From the NCBI GenBank assembly GCA_964586155.1, contig CAZPHC010000007.1:124001-188000 (forward strand): a stretch of DNA of 64,000 nt, written 5' to 3'. This stretch comes from SXNM01 sp964586155 (GTDB taxonomy: Bacteria > Myxococcota_A > UBA9042). This document shows positions 47,752-57,396 of this stretch, one piece after another (positions within the stretch are counted from its first letter, which is position 1; the number at the start of each line of letters is the position of its first letter). The notes under the pieces are model-generated. The model did no database searches and was not told the origin of the DNA. It was given only the letters and a program-made list of their open reading frames with translations. A program made the translations under genes and the position numbers.

Positions 47752-47856
47752 GAGGGCTCCTCTGCGGCCAGGACGGCCAGGACCAAGGATGCCGAGCAGC
47801 CGCAGCGATCGCACCTGTCTTGGATCTGATCCGGGCCGTACCGCTGCGTCAGCGCG

Positions 47857-50800
47857 TCAGCGCGTCGGCGCGGGCGCGGGCGGCGTCGCCCGCCCGCTCG
47901 GGGCTACATCGACCACGCCGTTGAGGCCATAGGCGGCGCGCTCGGCGTCGCTCAGGCTGCGGCCGCGCCGCAGCTCGGCCAGCGCCAGCACGTTGCCGGG
48001 CCGCAGCGGCGCGACGAACGCGCCGGTGCCGCGGACCACGAGCGCGACGTCGCCCGAGCCGCTGGCCTGGGAGAAGGACGTCGCCTGGCCGGCAGGCACG
48101 CCGAGGTTGGTCAGCGGACTGCCGTCGAGCCCGGTGACGACGAGCCGGCCGGCTGCCGTGAACGCGACCAGGACGCCCCCGACGAGGTCGAACTGCAGCG
48201 ACGCGACCGCGCCGGCGCCGAGCTCGCGGCGCCAACGCAAGGTGCCGTCGGGGGCCCACGCCGCGAGGTGCCCGTCGCGCCCGGCCGAAGCGAGGATCGC
48301 GGCCGAGGCGGTCCAGGCAAGGCCGGTGACGCTGTCGCCGTGGGCGTTCCAAACCGTCGCGGCGGCACCGAGGCCGACCTGGACCTTGCCGCCGGCAAAA
48401 CCGATGGCGACGCGGCCGTCGCCACACGATGCCGCCGTGGGGACCTCACCCTCGACGACCTGCGACGCCAGGATCGCCCCGTCCGCGGCGATCTGCTCGA
48501 CCCGGCCGTCGGCGAACGCGCGGACCACACCGGCGCTGCATGCGGCGGCGACGGCGAGCGTGGCGCCAGGGATCCCGGCGACGTGTGCCTTCAGCGCGCC
48601 GTTCGCATCGATCCGCGCCAGCTCGCCGCTGGCCGCGACCGCCCACGCCCCGCCTTCGATCGGCAACAACGCCGCGATCGCGCCACCGAGCGAGCTTCTG
48701 CCGCGTTGGCTGCCGTCGGCGGCGAAGGCGCGGATGCCGCCGTTGGCGTCGCCGAGCAGCGCGTGATCGCCGTCCAGCAGCAGCCCCGCCACGACGGTCT
48801 GCTCCTCGCCGCCCACGGGGCGCGTCGCGGCCGGGCCGATGTGGCCCTGGTCGAGCGAGGCCCAGCGCGCCGGGCCCGGCTGGCACGCCTCGAAGAGGTC
48901 GCCCTCGCCCCAGGCCAGCAGCGAGCGGCCGTCCGGCGCCAGGCTGACGCGACCGACCTCGCAAGGCGGCCCGAGGATCCGCGCGATCTCCGAGGGATGC
49001 GTCGCCCAGACGCGGGCGGTGCCGTCTTCGGACGCCGTGAGGATGCGCTCGTCGTCGCGGCTCCAGGCGCCGTCGAAGAGCGGCTGCTCGTGGCCGGCCA
49101 GCCGCGCGATGAGCTTGCCGTCGACGGCCCAGACCGCAGCGCTGCCGTCGAGCGAAACCGAGAGCAGCCGTGCGTCGGCGTGGGCAAAACGCAGCGACGA
49201 GATGCCGTAGTCGTGGCCGTCGATCCGGGTCAGGAAGGTGCCGTCGCTGTGCCAGAGCCGGATGCTCTCGTCGTTGCTGCCGGTCGCGACGTACTCGCCC
49301 GTGGCGTCGACCGCGACAGCCGTCACCCAACCATCGTGGCCGCCGATCTGCTTGGTGAAGACGCCGTCACGGTAGATGCTGCCGCTGCCGTCCAGGCTGG
49401 CGGCGGCGACGATGTGGCCGTCGCGATCCCCGGCGAGCGCGACCACGGCGTCGCGGTGCATCCCGATCTTGCGCCGCGTCGCGTCGCCAAAGGCGCCGAG
49501 CCGGATGACGCCGTCGGCCCCGGCGCTGACGAGCTGGTCACCTCCGGGCAGCCAGTGCAGCGCGAGCGTGCCGCCCGCATGGCCGGCGATCTCGCGCACC
49601 ACGCGCATCGGCGCGTCCGCGGCCTCGCTGCCGACGAGCGCGACGAGGGTGCCGGCGTCGTCACTGAGGCCGATCGCGACGCGGGTGTCGCTGCCGACCG
49701 CGAGCGCGGCCAGGCGCCGCTCGGCGGCGAACGCGCGGTGGACCTGCGCGCCCTCCAGGCGCCAGACGCCGCCGTTGGTGTCACCGAGCCAGACACGCTG
49801 GGCAGGATCGACGGCGATCGCGGGGACCGCAGCGCCGATGGCGAATTTGGGCATCAGCGGCGGCTTGCCAGCGCCGTCGTCGCGCAGGTGGCGCACGACA
49901 CCCTCGCTCGTGACGGTCACCAGCGTGCCGTCGTCGAGCCAGCGGGCCAACGAGACGCCATGCTCGTGGCGCAGGACGTGGCGCTCGGACGACGCCTGCA
50001 GCGCCCGGTGCAAGGCGTCGAGCGCCGGCCCGGACGGCCGCAACATCGCGGCCTCGCGCGCCAGCAGCAGCGCCGACATCGGCTCGGTCGCGAGGCGGCT
50101 GTCGGCCCAGGCGGCCAGCACGCGGGCGAAGCCGTCGCGACGCGCGTCGATGGCCCGTTGCGTCTCGAGCTTGGCGTGCGCTTCGGCCTGCTGCGCGGCG
50201 GAGGCGCTCTTCTGCGCCACGGCCTCGGCGGCGCGGGCGTCCTCGGCGGCCTCGCGCAGCGCGAGCATGCCGAGCCAGCTGCCGACGGTGATCACGAGCG
50301 CGGCAGCGACGCCCACGCCGACCAGGAGCCGACGGATCCGGCCCGCCTTGCGCTCGGCCGCAGCGCTGGCGTCGAGGAAGGCGCGCTCCTGCGGGTGCAA
50401 CCCCAGCTGCGCCGGATCGTAGGCCAGCGCACGGGCGAGCGGCTCGCCGCCCCACAGCATCTCGCGCAGCTGGCCCGCCTCTTGCCAATGGCGCGTGGCC
50501 TCGGCGATGCGTTCGCGCAGCAGGCGGCGATCGGCGTCGTCGCCGAGCCAGTGGTGCAGGCGCTCCCAGCGGACGATCAGCGACTCGTGGGCCAGCTGGA
50601 CCTGCTGCTCGCCCTCGGCGCGGATGACGGCGAGCAGACGTCCGGCCACCAGTCGGTCGACGACGCGCAGGCAGCCCTGGGCGTCGCCAGCGCGGGCGGC
50701 GAGCTCGCTGGGCGCCATGGCGCGCCGCGTCCCGGCCGGCGTGACGAGGCCACAGAGCACCACACGGGCGAACTGCACGTCGCGATCGTCCATGCCGGCC

Positions 50801-52935
50801 AGCACCGACTCGGCGTGGGTCGCGAGCACGCCCGAGAGGCCGCCCATGGCCTCGAGCGCAGCGCGCGTGAGCAGGTGGCGCTCGGTGTCGCGGGCCTCCC
50901 ACAGTCGGCTGGCGGCGAATTGCAGCAGCGGCAGCGGCGCCGTCTCGCTGCGCAGCTCGTCGACCATCGACTCGGCGAGCCCCGGCTCGAAGGCATACCC
51001 GAGCTCGGCAGCCGGGCCGACCAGCGAGCGCTGCAGCGCCGCAGCGTCCGGGGGCCCGAGCGCGAGCAGGTTGGCGACGATGGCGTCGCGCAGGCCGGGG
51101 GTCTCGGCCAGCGCCGAGAGGAAGTCGTCGCGCATCGTGACGACGACCCGCACCGGCACGGCGGGATCGTCGGCCGCCGAGAGCAACGCGGCGGCGAACG
51201 CGGCGCGCTCCTCGGCGGGTTGGTCGAGCGTAAAGAGCTCTTCGAGTTGGTCGACGAGCAGCATCACACGGATCTGCGTCTCGGTGGCCAGATGGCGCAG
51301 CACCTCGCCGACAAAGCCGGGGCGTGCGGCCAGATCGACCTGCTCGCCACCGAGCGCCGCATACGAAGCCGGCGCCAGGGCTTGCAGCCGTTGGCGTAGG
51401 GTCGCCAGCGGCGTGCGCCCGGGCACCATCGAGGTGCTCTGCCAGACCGCGTCCTGCTGCCGCAGCCGCCCGAGCAGGCCGGCGCGTGCCAGCGACGACT
51501 TGCCCGCGCCGCTCGGCCCGACGATGGCCACCAAGGCCCTGCCCGCCGCCATGTTCGCCAGCTGCGCCGACTCGCGGTCGCGGCCGAAGAACCAGCCCGA
51601 GTCAGCCTCGCCAAACGCCTCGAGGAAGCGGTAGGGCTCGCCGCCCTGGCCTTTGCGCGTCGCGCCCTCGATCGCCAGCAGCGCCTCGAGCAGCTCGCGG
51701 GCGCTGGCGTAGCGGGCCGCCGGCTCGCGCTGCAGGCAGCGGTCGACGATGGCGTCGAGCCCCTTGGCCAGGCCCGGCACCTGCTGCGACGGCAGCGGCG
51801 TGCGGCTGTCGGTCAGGATCATCAGCGGCTTGGCGAAGGGCAACGCGCCGACCAGCAGCTGGTAGATCATCACGCCGCACGCCCAGATGTCGGTGCGCTC
51901 ATCCTGGGGCTGGCCGCGCCATTGCTCCGGCGCCATGTACGCCGGGCTGCCCGAGATGGTGCCGCTGGCCTCGACCGTGTTCAGGTTGGACATCGTCGAA
52001 TGCCGCACGCGCTTGGACTCGACCCGGCTGGCGTCGAAGGTCGCGAGGCCAAAGTCGACCACCTTGACCTGGCCATCCTCGGTCAAGAAGACGTTCTGCG
52101 GCTTGAGATCGCGGTGGATCAGGCCCTGGCCGTGGGCGTGGATCAGGCCGCGGCAGATCTCCGCCATCCAGCGGATCGCCTCGGTCACCGACGGCCTGCC
52201 CTTGGCGATGCGATCGTTGAGGGCGTCGCCATCGAGCAGCTCGAGCACCAGGTAGGGCTGACCCCGCCATTGGCCGACCTGGTGGATCGTCACCACGTTG
52301 GGGTGGTTGAGCCGCGCCGTCGCCCGCGCCTCGCTGAGGAAGAGCTGCGTCAGCCGCGCGCGCGCCTTGGCGTCCTGGCCGCCGAGGCGCATCACCTTGA
52401 TCGCGACGCGTCGGCCCAAGCGCAGGTCGCGGGCGAGGTAGACCGTGCCCATGCCGCCGACGCCGATCGTGCGGATGATCTCGAAGTCCTCGCCGATGCG
52501 GTCGCCGGCGACCGCGTCCGCGTCATCGAACGGGCCCGAGGCCTCGCCGTCGATCGAGCCGTCGTTTGGCGACAGGCTGCTGATGGCCGCGGCCACCGCG
52601 TCGGTGGCGGTCGAGGCGTCCGGTTCCGAGACGAAGGTCTCGGCGTCCGCGACGTTCGGGGCCGACGCGTCGGCGACCATCGTCTCGCTGCTGACGACAT
52701 CGTCGAGGTTCATGTCGAGGCGGAGGTCGACAGGGGCGGGCGTCGCAGCCGGCGCGGTGCCGTCGTCGGCCACCATCGTCTCGTCGCTCAGGCCAAGCGC
52801 GTCCACCGCAGCCAGGCGCGCCCGCAATTGCGCATCGATCGCGGTGTCACCGTCGTCCCCGGCGGGTGCCGCCGGCCCGAGATCGGTGAACGTCTCGTCG
52901 CTCAAGATGTCCTCGGAGTCCTGCTCCACCGCCAT
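47857..52935 (-). CDS. Ser/Thr protein kinase - STAND-type NTPase - beta-propeller protein
   Basis: A 1692-residue inner-membrane signalling protein. Residues 1-145 are acidic and carry four similar Thr motifs (DETFTD, DETMVAD, SETMVAD, AETFVSE). The Hanks-type kinase (about 150-420) has GVGGMGTVY, VAIK Lys180, HRDLKPQN (Asp276), DFG (294-296) and an activation loop with TISGSPAYMAPEQ. A novel-STAND NTPase follows (about 445-860) with P-loop VGPSGAGKSS (Lys479) and a hydrophobic Walker B region (MLLVDQLEEL). A transmembrane helix (about 866-888) and then WD40-like propeller repeats (about 990-1680, GGHDGWVTAVAVDATGEYVA) complete it, presumably outside the cytoplasm. ATG at 52935 follows GAGG. 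The layout is typical of complex bacteria; ligand and substrates are unknown. Confidence 0.93.
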   Translation of the reverse strand: MAVEQDSEDILSDETFTDLGPAAPAGDDGDTAIDAQLRARLAAVDALGLSDETMVADDGTAPAATPAPVDLRLDMNLDDVVSSETMVADASAPNVADAETFVSEPDASTATDAVAAAISSLSPNDGSIDGEASGPFDDADAVAGDRIGEDFEIIRTIGVGGMGTVYLARDLRLGRRVAIKVMRLGGQDAKARARLTQLFLSEARATARLNHPNVVTIHQVGQWRGQPYLVLELLDGDALNDRIAKGRPSVTEAIRWMAEICRGLIHAHGQGLIHRDLKPQNVFLTEDGQVKVVDFGLATFDASRVESKRVRHSTMSNLNTVEASGTISGSPAYMAPEQWRGQPQDERTDIWACGVMIYQLLVGALPFAKPLMILTDSRTPLPSQQVPGLAKGLDAIVDRCLQREPAARYASARELLEALLAIEGATRKGQGGEPYRFLEAFGEADSGWFFGRDRESAQLANMAAGRALVAIVGPSGAGKSSLARAGLLGRLRQQDAVWQSTSMVPGRTPLATLRQRLQALAPASYAALGGEQVDLAARPGFVGEVLRHLATETQIRVMLLVDQLEELFTLDQPAEERAAFAAALLSAADDPAVPVRVVVTMRDDFLSALAETPGLRDAIVANLLALGPPDAAALQRSLVGPAAELGYAFEPGLAESMVDELRSETAPLPLLQFAASRLWEARDTERHLLTRAALEAMGGLSGVLATHAESVLAGMDDRDVQFARVVLCGLVTPAGTRRAMAPSELAARAGDAQGCLRVVDRLVAGRLLAVIRAEGEQQVQLAHESLIVRWERLHHWLGDDADRRLLRERIAEATRHWQEAGQLREMLWGGEPLARALAYDPAQLGLHPQERAFLDASAAAERKAGRIRRLLVGVGVAAALVITVGSWLGMLALREAAEDARAAEAVAQKSASAAQQAEAHAKLETQRAIDARRDGFARVLAAWADSRLATEPMSALLLAREAAMLRPSGPALDALHRALQASSERHVLRHEHGVSLARWLDDGTLVTVTSEGVVRHLRDDGAGKPPLMPKFAIGAAVPAIAVDPAQRVWLGDTNGGVWRLEGAQVHRAFAAERRLAALAVGSDTRVAIGLSDDAGTLVALVGSEAADAPMRVVREIAGHAGGTLALHWLPGGDQLVSAGADGVIRLGAFGDATRRKIGMHRDAVVALAGDRDGHIVAAASLDGSGSIYRDGVFTKQIGGHDGWVTAVAVDATGEYVATGSNDESIRLWHSDGTFLTRIDGHDYGISSLRFAHADARLLSVSLDGSAAVWAVDGKLIARLAGHEQPLFDGAWSRDDERILTASEDGTARVWATHPSEIARILGPPCEVGRVSLAPDGRSLLAWGEGDLFEACQPGPARWASLDQGHIGPAATRPVGGEEQTVVAGLLLDGDHALLGDANGGIRAFAADGSQRGRSSLGGAIAALLPIEGGAWAVAASGELARIDANGALKAHVAGIPGATLAVAAACSAGVVRAFADGRVEQIAADGAILASQVVEGEVPTAASCGDGRVAIGFAGGKVQVGLGAAATVWNAHGDSVTGLAWTASAAILASAGRDGHLAAWAPDGTLRWRRELGAGAVASLQFDLVGGVLVAFTAAGRLVVTGLDGSPLTNLGVPAGQATSFSQASGSGDVALVVRGTGAFVAPLRPGNVLALAELRRGRSLSDAERAAYGLNGVVDVAPSGRATPPAPAPTR

Positions 52936-53093
52936 CCCTTGCCTCGCTCGAGCCGAGACCACCGACACGATGTCAGCAACCGCATGGCCACAGGGTCCGT
53001 GCCGGCGTCCACGCTGTCAAATCGCAACCGCGATCGGTCGCTTGGCGTCGCCACGGTCGAGGCGGCAGGGGCTCGCGCCGGGCGCGGCCTGGT

Positions 53094-54458
53094 TCAACGC
53101 GAGGGCGAAGCCGGCCGGGTGCCTGACCCACGCCGCGCCGAGACGACACGATCGAGGACCTCGGCCAGGGTCGCGGTGGCCTCGCGGCTGGTGGCGCCGA
53201 TCGGCGTCCGCGGCGCCGTCCTGCCGCGGCCGGCCTGCATCTGCGCCACGATGTCGTCTGCGATGCCCGTGACGTCGGCGTACGGGAAGGTGCGCCCCGC
53301 GCCGCTGCGCGCGAGCAGGCCGGCCAACTCGGCGCTCTCGCTGATGGCCAGCACCGGGCGATCGGCCACGAGGTAGTCGAAGAGCTTGGCCGCGAGGCGC
53401 TGCCGTCCGTGCGGTTGCACCAGGAGCACCAGCAAGTCGGCGGCGGCCATCACCGCGCCGATCTCGCGGTACGGCACGTGCGGGTGCAGGTGCAGGTAGC
53501 CCGCGACGCCCATGCCCTGCGCCATGCGCCACCCCTCCTCGGGGAAGGCGCCGGTGACGACGAGCTGCAGCGCCTCGGGCCCGACGCCGCGGCTGGCCAG
53601 CTCGGCGAGCACGCGCACCAACACGTCCGCCTTGATGAACCGGCCGAAGTTGCCGAGGAACAGCATGGTGAAGCGATCGAACGCGGCGTGGCGGCCGTCC
53701 GCGACCAGCTCGGCGTCGCCGTGGTTGCGGATGCACAGGAACTTCGCGGCGGGCTGCTCGGGGTAGGCGCGGCGGTAGTCGTCCAGGGTCGCTTCGGTGT
53801 TGAGGATCACGGCGTCCGCCCGGCGCACGACGCTGCGCTCGAGCTGGTCGACGACGTTGCGCGCCAGCAGCGGCCGCATCGGCCGGCGCAGCTCGCAGTG
53901 GGCCCAGGGATCGCGCAGATCCACGACCAGCGGCAGCCCGGTCCGGTCGGCGAGCCGCGCGCCGACCAGCGTCGCGGCGAAGGGGTCGGCGTTGACCAGG
54001 ATCGCGTCGCAGGGGTGCCGATCGAGCACGCGCTGGGCCGCGGCGAGCGCGTAGGGGATGCGTGGGCCGTGTTCGCCGAGCGGGATGAGCTCCGGGTTGT
54101 CCAGCCACGCCGGCAGCGCCAGCCGGCCGCGTTTGGGCGCGCTGCGCTCGCTGCGGACCCGGCCCGGATCCCGCGGGCCACCGACCTGCACGGCCTCGTC
54201 GCTGGTGGCGCGGCGCCGACGCTCGAGCCAGCGTTGCTCTTCGGCCCTGGCGCGACGGCTCCAGTCGCGGATGACGATGGTCGAGTCGGGCACCGCGTCG
54301 GCCAACGCGTCGTCGATCGGCTCACCGGCCCAGAGATCGGCGAGCACGACGGGGGCCCAGCCAAACGTCGGCAGGTGGCGGACGAACTTCAGCGGCCGCA
54401 GCGCGCCGACACGGGTTTGGGGCGGAAAGTACGGGCTCAGGTAGAGCAGGCGTCGCAT
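53094..54458 (-). CDS. GT4-like glycosyltransferase
   Basis: 454 residues, GT-B fold. The N-terminal domain opens with RRLLYLSPYFPPQTRVGALR, typical of group 1 transferases that start with a YFPP loop. It has a NADPFAATLVGARLA segment and PLVVDLRDPWAH. The C-terminal nucleotide-sugar domain has FTMLFLGNFGRFIKADVLV, GYLHLHPHVPYREIG and the sugar-binding-region FDYLVADRPVLAI. The conserved ExxxxxxE motif is only partly visible. It probably adds a sugar to a lipid-linked or surface glycan. AGAGGAG precedes the ATG. It is the third gene of a three-glycosyltransferase run, with 17 bases after the previous stop. Donor and acceptor cannot be told. Confidence 0.85.
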   Translation of the reverse strand: MRRLLYLSPYFPPQTRVGALRPLKFVRHLPTFGWAPVVLADLWAGEPIDDALADAVPDSTIVIRDWSRRARAEEQRWLERRRRATSDEAVQVGGPRDPGRVRSERSAPKRGRLALPAWLDNPELIPLGEHGPRIPYALAAAQRVLDRHPCDAILVNADPFAATLVGARLADRTGLPLVVDLRDPWAHCELRRPMRPLLARNVVDQLERSVVRRADAVILNTEATLDDYRRAYPEQPAAKFLCIRNHGDAELVADGRHAAFDRFTMLFLGNFGRFIKADVLVRVLAELASRGVGPEALQLVVTGAFPEEGWRMAQGMGVAGYLHLHPHVPYREIGAVMAAADLLVLLVQPHGRQRLAAKLFDYLVADRPVLAISESAELAGLLARSGAGRTFPYADVTGIADDIVAQMQAGRGRTAPRTPIGATSREATATLAEVLDRVVSARRGSGTRPASPSR

Positions 54459-54475
54459 CGGGGGCTCCTCTGCGC

Positions 54476-55477
54476 TCACCTTGCCGCATCCGCGCGGCCG
54501 GCGTCGAGCGCGCAGAGATCGTCGATCCACGGATCGACCAGGCGGCCGACCAGGGTGTCGGCCCGATGCGCGGCCAACCAACGTCCGTCGAGGCTCTGGC
54601 CGGTGCGGCGGCGCAGCACCGAATCGTAGAGGTGGACCGCGAACGTGCGCGGCAGGTGCGCCGCGAGATCGAAGTCCGGCGCGAGCGCGCGCGACCGGAA
54701 CAGGTGCCAGCTCATCTCTGGCCCGTAGGGGTAGAAGGCGTCGGGCGGCAACATCGTCATCGTCGGGGCGTCTCGGTTGGCCGTGACCGACTCGAGCAGC
54801 TTGGTCCCGAGCCGATAGCGCTGGCGGGCGATGGCGTCCGGCAGCGCCGCGGCCGCGAGCAGGACCTTGGCGATGGTGGCGTTGCCCGGGCCAGCCCCGA
54901 GCACGGCGTTGTTGACCGAGCGATGGAACCACGGCTCGACGGCGGGGAACACGCGCTCGCCGGCGTCGCCCCGGGCGCACAGCTCGCGAACCGCCATCAG
55001 GACGCCCGTGCGCATCCACGGCAGCGGCGAGCGACTGTCGAGCGTCCGCACGGGCAGCGCGACATGCTCCAGGCCCGCAAAACCGGGCAACTCGAGCAGC
55101 GGACGCAGCGAGCGCAGCGGCGGCGCGTCCGTATCGAGGTAGATGCCGCCTTCGCGCTCGAGCAGCACGAGCCGGACCAGGTTGGCGCGCGCCGCGGGCT
55201 GCTGCAGATCAGCGACGAGCGTCAGCAGGCGCTCGACGTCCAGGCCCTCGATGGCCAGCTCGCGCAGCATCGCCGCGAGGTCCAGCGGCCGCACCTCGAC
55301 GCCACGGCGGGCGAGGTCGAGCACGAGCGGATCCTGCAGCAGCGCCGGCGTCTCGGTGTGCAGCACGACGCGATCGAGCTCGGCGCGCGCCAGCGTCGCG
55401 ACGGCGGTCAACCACGCGACGGGGGCGAGCTTCGGCCCGGTCCAGACGAGATGTGCCGTCGACGGCAGCAAGCGCAT
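54476..55477 (-). CDS. GT32-like glycosyltransferase with DXD motif
   Basis: 333 residues, a GT-A-type enzyme of the sugar-binding DXD family. It has HLVWTGPKLAPVAWL near the N-terminus, LVRLVLLEREGGIYLDTDAP with the metal/nucleotide-binding DTD, and a later NNAVLGAGPGN segment. The C-terminal part with AVHLYDSVL fits the usual His-x-x-x-(S/W) ending. Its ATG overlaps the stop of the previous glycosyltransferase gene by one base (TGATG), so it is translationally coupled to it. It acts in the cytoplasm, probably on the same glycan as its neighbours. Confidence 0.84.
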   Translation of the reverse strand: MRLLPSTAHLVWTGPKLAPVAWLTAVATLARAELDRVVLHTETPALLQDPLVLDLARRGVEVRPLDLAAMLRELAIEGLDVERLLTLVADLQQPAARANLVRLVLLEREGGIYLDTDAPPLRSLRPLLELPGFAGLEHVALPVRTLDSRSPLPWMRTGVLMAVRELCARGDAGERVFPAVEPWFHRSVNNAVLGAGPGNATIAKVLLAAAALPDAIARQRYRLGTKLLESVTANRDAPTMTMLPPDAFYPYGPEMSWHLFRSRALAPDFDLAAHLPRTFAVHLYDSVLRRRTGQSLDGRWLAAHRADTLVGRLVDPWIDDLCALDAGRADAAR

Positions 55478-57042
55478 CAGCTCGCGGTGCCGACCCGACT
55501 GCGGCGCGTGGTCGTCGACGCACGGCGGGCGCGCACGGGCGGCTTCGGCGCCGCCGCGCCCGGCTCGGCGGAGTCCTCGGCGCCAACCGCCACGCTGCCC
55601 GCCTCGACTGCGTCGCCCGCGCGCGTCGGCTTCGGCGGCTCGGGCGTGCGCCCGCCTTTGTGGGCGTAGGACTCGTCGGCCGGGTTGACCGGAGCGGCGT
55701 CGATCGGCACGTCGGTGCGCGGCTTGTACGAAGTGGGCACGGCGCCGGTGGCCACGAGCGCGGTGTGCAGCGTCAGCCAGGGCATCACGTGATGGCGCGC
55801 CATGTGGACCTGCGTGCTGAGCTTGCTGCCCTGCAGCGGCGCCGGCGGATGCGCCGCGATGTGCTCACGCGCGACGGCGTAGGCGTTCTCGTAGGCCGCG
55901 TAGACGACCTCGGGCGCCGACGTCGCGCGCTGGCGACGCGCAGCCTCGAGGCCAAAGGCGCTGCGCATCGCGTCGTCGGCCAGCAGGCGCAGGATCGCGG
56001 CGCCGAAGGCCTCGGCCTCGCCCTTGCCTGCTTCGACCAGCAGGCCGTTCTGCTCGTGCTTGACCTGGTGGGCGACGCCCATGCCGTCGTCGAAGCCGAC
56101 CACAGGCGTGCCCATCCACAGCGACTCGCTGACGACCTGGCCGAAGGTCTCGGTCATCGACGGGTAGACGAAGACGTCGGCGCGGGCGTACCACTCCGGC
56201 AGCTCGCGCTGCGGCTTCTCGCCGACGAACGCGCAGCGGTGGTGGATGCCGAGCGTCTTGGCCAGCGTCTTGAGCTCCTCGTGCACCGGGCCGTCGCCGA
56301 TCAGGGTCAGGCTCGCGTCGGGCCGACGCGGCAGCACCTGGTGGGCGAAGACGGCGAGCAGCTTCTCGAGCGACTTCTCGGCCGCGTGGCGGCAGGCGAC
56401 GAGCAGGCGGCTGCCGACGGCGAAGTCCGAGCGGAACGGATCGGGGCCCAGCTCGCGGTTGAAGTTGCGCACGTCGATCGGCCGCTGGATGACGTGGATC
56501 GGCACGTCGAGGCCGATGCGGCGCCAGTAGTCCACCAGGCCCTGGCATTGCACGATCAGGCCGTCGCCGGAGTTGAACGCGGCGCCGAAGACGCTCTCGA
56601 CGCCCGTCGTGGCGGCACGCCAGAACCCCTGCAACGGCGGGAAGTTCAGCAGCTCCTCGTTGATCGCGTGGTGGACGAATCCGGGCAGGTAGATGGTGTT
56701 GGTCTGGACCACCGGGATGCCGTGCAGCTTGCGCACCATGGCGGCCCAATGCATCGCGAGCGAGTTGGTGTGGGCGTGCACCACGTCGAAGCCGGGGTGG
56801 CGCGTCCAGGTCTCGGACGGCGACGGAAAGCCGATGCGAACCGAGGTGTATTGGCGGAAGGGCAGCGAATCGAACAGGATCGATCCCTCCGGCGCCTGGC
56901 GCTGGTTCTTGCCCGGCCGGGGACCGACCAGCGTGACCTTGTGGCCACGCTGCTCCATGTTGCGCTTGTAGGTCTGCGTCGCGAGCGCCGGCCCGTTGGC
57001 GAACTCGACCGCGACATAGTCCGTCAGCATTCCGATGTGCAT
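55477..57042 (-). CDS. GT4 family glycosyltransferase with disordered C-terminal tail
   Basis: 521 residues. The GT-B core (about 1-400) has MHIGMLTDYV at the start, DVVHAHTNSLAMHW, ACRHAAEKSLEKLL, LTLIGDGPVHEELK and the GT4 signature SMTETFGQVVSESLWMGTPV, with both conserved glutamates. The last 120 residues include a short helix (HMARHHVMPWLTLHTAL) and a Pro/Ala/Arg tail that looks disordered and could bind membrane or a partner. It resembles lipid-linked transferases such as SqdX/PimB-type enzymes, but the acceptor is not established. AGGAG is eight bases before the ATG at 57042. First gene of the glycosyltransferase run. Confidence 0.88.
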   Translation of the reverse strand: MHIGMLTDYVAVEFANGPALATQTYKRNMEQRGHKVTLVGPRPGKNQRQAPEGSILFDSLPFRQYTSVRIGFPSPSETWTRHPGFDVVHAHTNSLAMHWAAMVRKLHGIPVVQTNTIYLPGFVHHAINEELLNFPPLQGFWRAATTGVESVFGAAFNSGDGLIVQCQGLVDYWRRIGLDVPIHVIQRPIDVRNFNRELGPDPFRSDFAVGSRLLVACRHAAEKSLEKLLAVFAHQVLPRRPDASLTLIGDGPVHEELKTLAKTLGIHHRCAFVGEKPQRELPEWYARADVFVYPSMTETFGQVVSESLWMGTPVVGFDDGMGVAHQVKHEQNGLLVEAGKGEAEAFGAAILRLLADDAMRSAFGLEAARRQRATSAPEVVYAAYENAYAVAREHIAAHPPAPLQGSKLSTQVHMARHHVMPWLTLHTALVATGAVPTSYKPRTDVPIDAAPVNPADESYAHKGGRTPEPPKPTRAGDAVEAGSVAVGAEDSAEPGAAAPKPPVRARRASTTTRRSRVGTAS

Positions 57043-57396
57043 CGTCGTTCTCCTGTGATGGGGTCCGCGCCCCACGCGGGGCCCGATGTAGCAGAAGACG
57101 TGCCAGCGGAGCCCATCTGCCCCCAGGATTCAGCGGTTTTTGCGGTTCTGGACCAAAAAAGCCCATCGCCGTCGTGGAGGCCGATCGCGCGACGTGTCGG
57201 CAACCCAGCAAGATCGATCGGCAAGCGGCGGAGCAGCGCGATCCCGCGGCGCCGCGACACAGACGCCGTCAGGTCGTCGTCGTGATCACGGCGCCGCCGT
57301 GTCACGTCGGGCTTGGAGCACCGTTGCTCCACCTGCGCGAAACGTGGAGTATGGACGCTCCGCGCCGGCCATGCCCGTCGGCCGGGTGGAGGCGCG
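57043..57396. other. 354-bp divergent intergenic region with hairpins
   Basis: It separates the glycosyltransferase run (minus) from the propeller lipoprotein gene (plus). No gene is seen. It contains a locally AT-richer patch (57133-57161, with TTTTT and AAAAAA) and a strong bulged hairpin (57281-57306). A second hairpin, GGAGCA-CCGT-TGCTCC, lies at 57315-57330. Promoters for both directions should lie here, but no convincing -35/-10 pair could be fixed. Confidence 0.5.
57281..57306. repeat. Strong imperfect inverted repeat (12-bp stem, one bulge)
   Basis: CGTGATCACGGCG (57281-57293) pairs with CGCCGTGTCACG (57295-57306) with one unpaired T. It lies about 90 bases before the lipoprotein start and about 240 bases before the glycosyltransferase start on the other strand. 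No T-run follows. It could be an operator or a leader hairpin. Confidence 0.5.

Noticed and set aside
48268..51399. A 1043-codon plus-strand frame
   Set aside because: Antisense to the kinase-propeller gene; GC3 bias produces long reverse frames.
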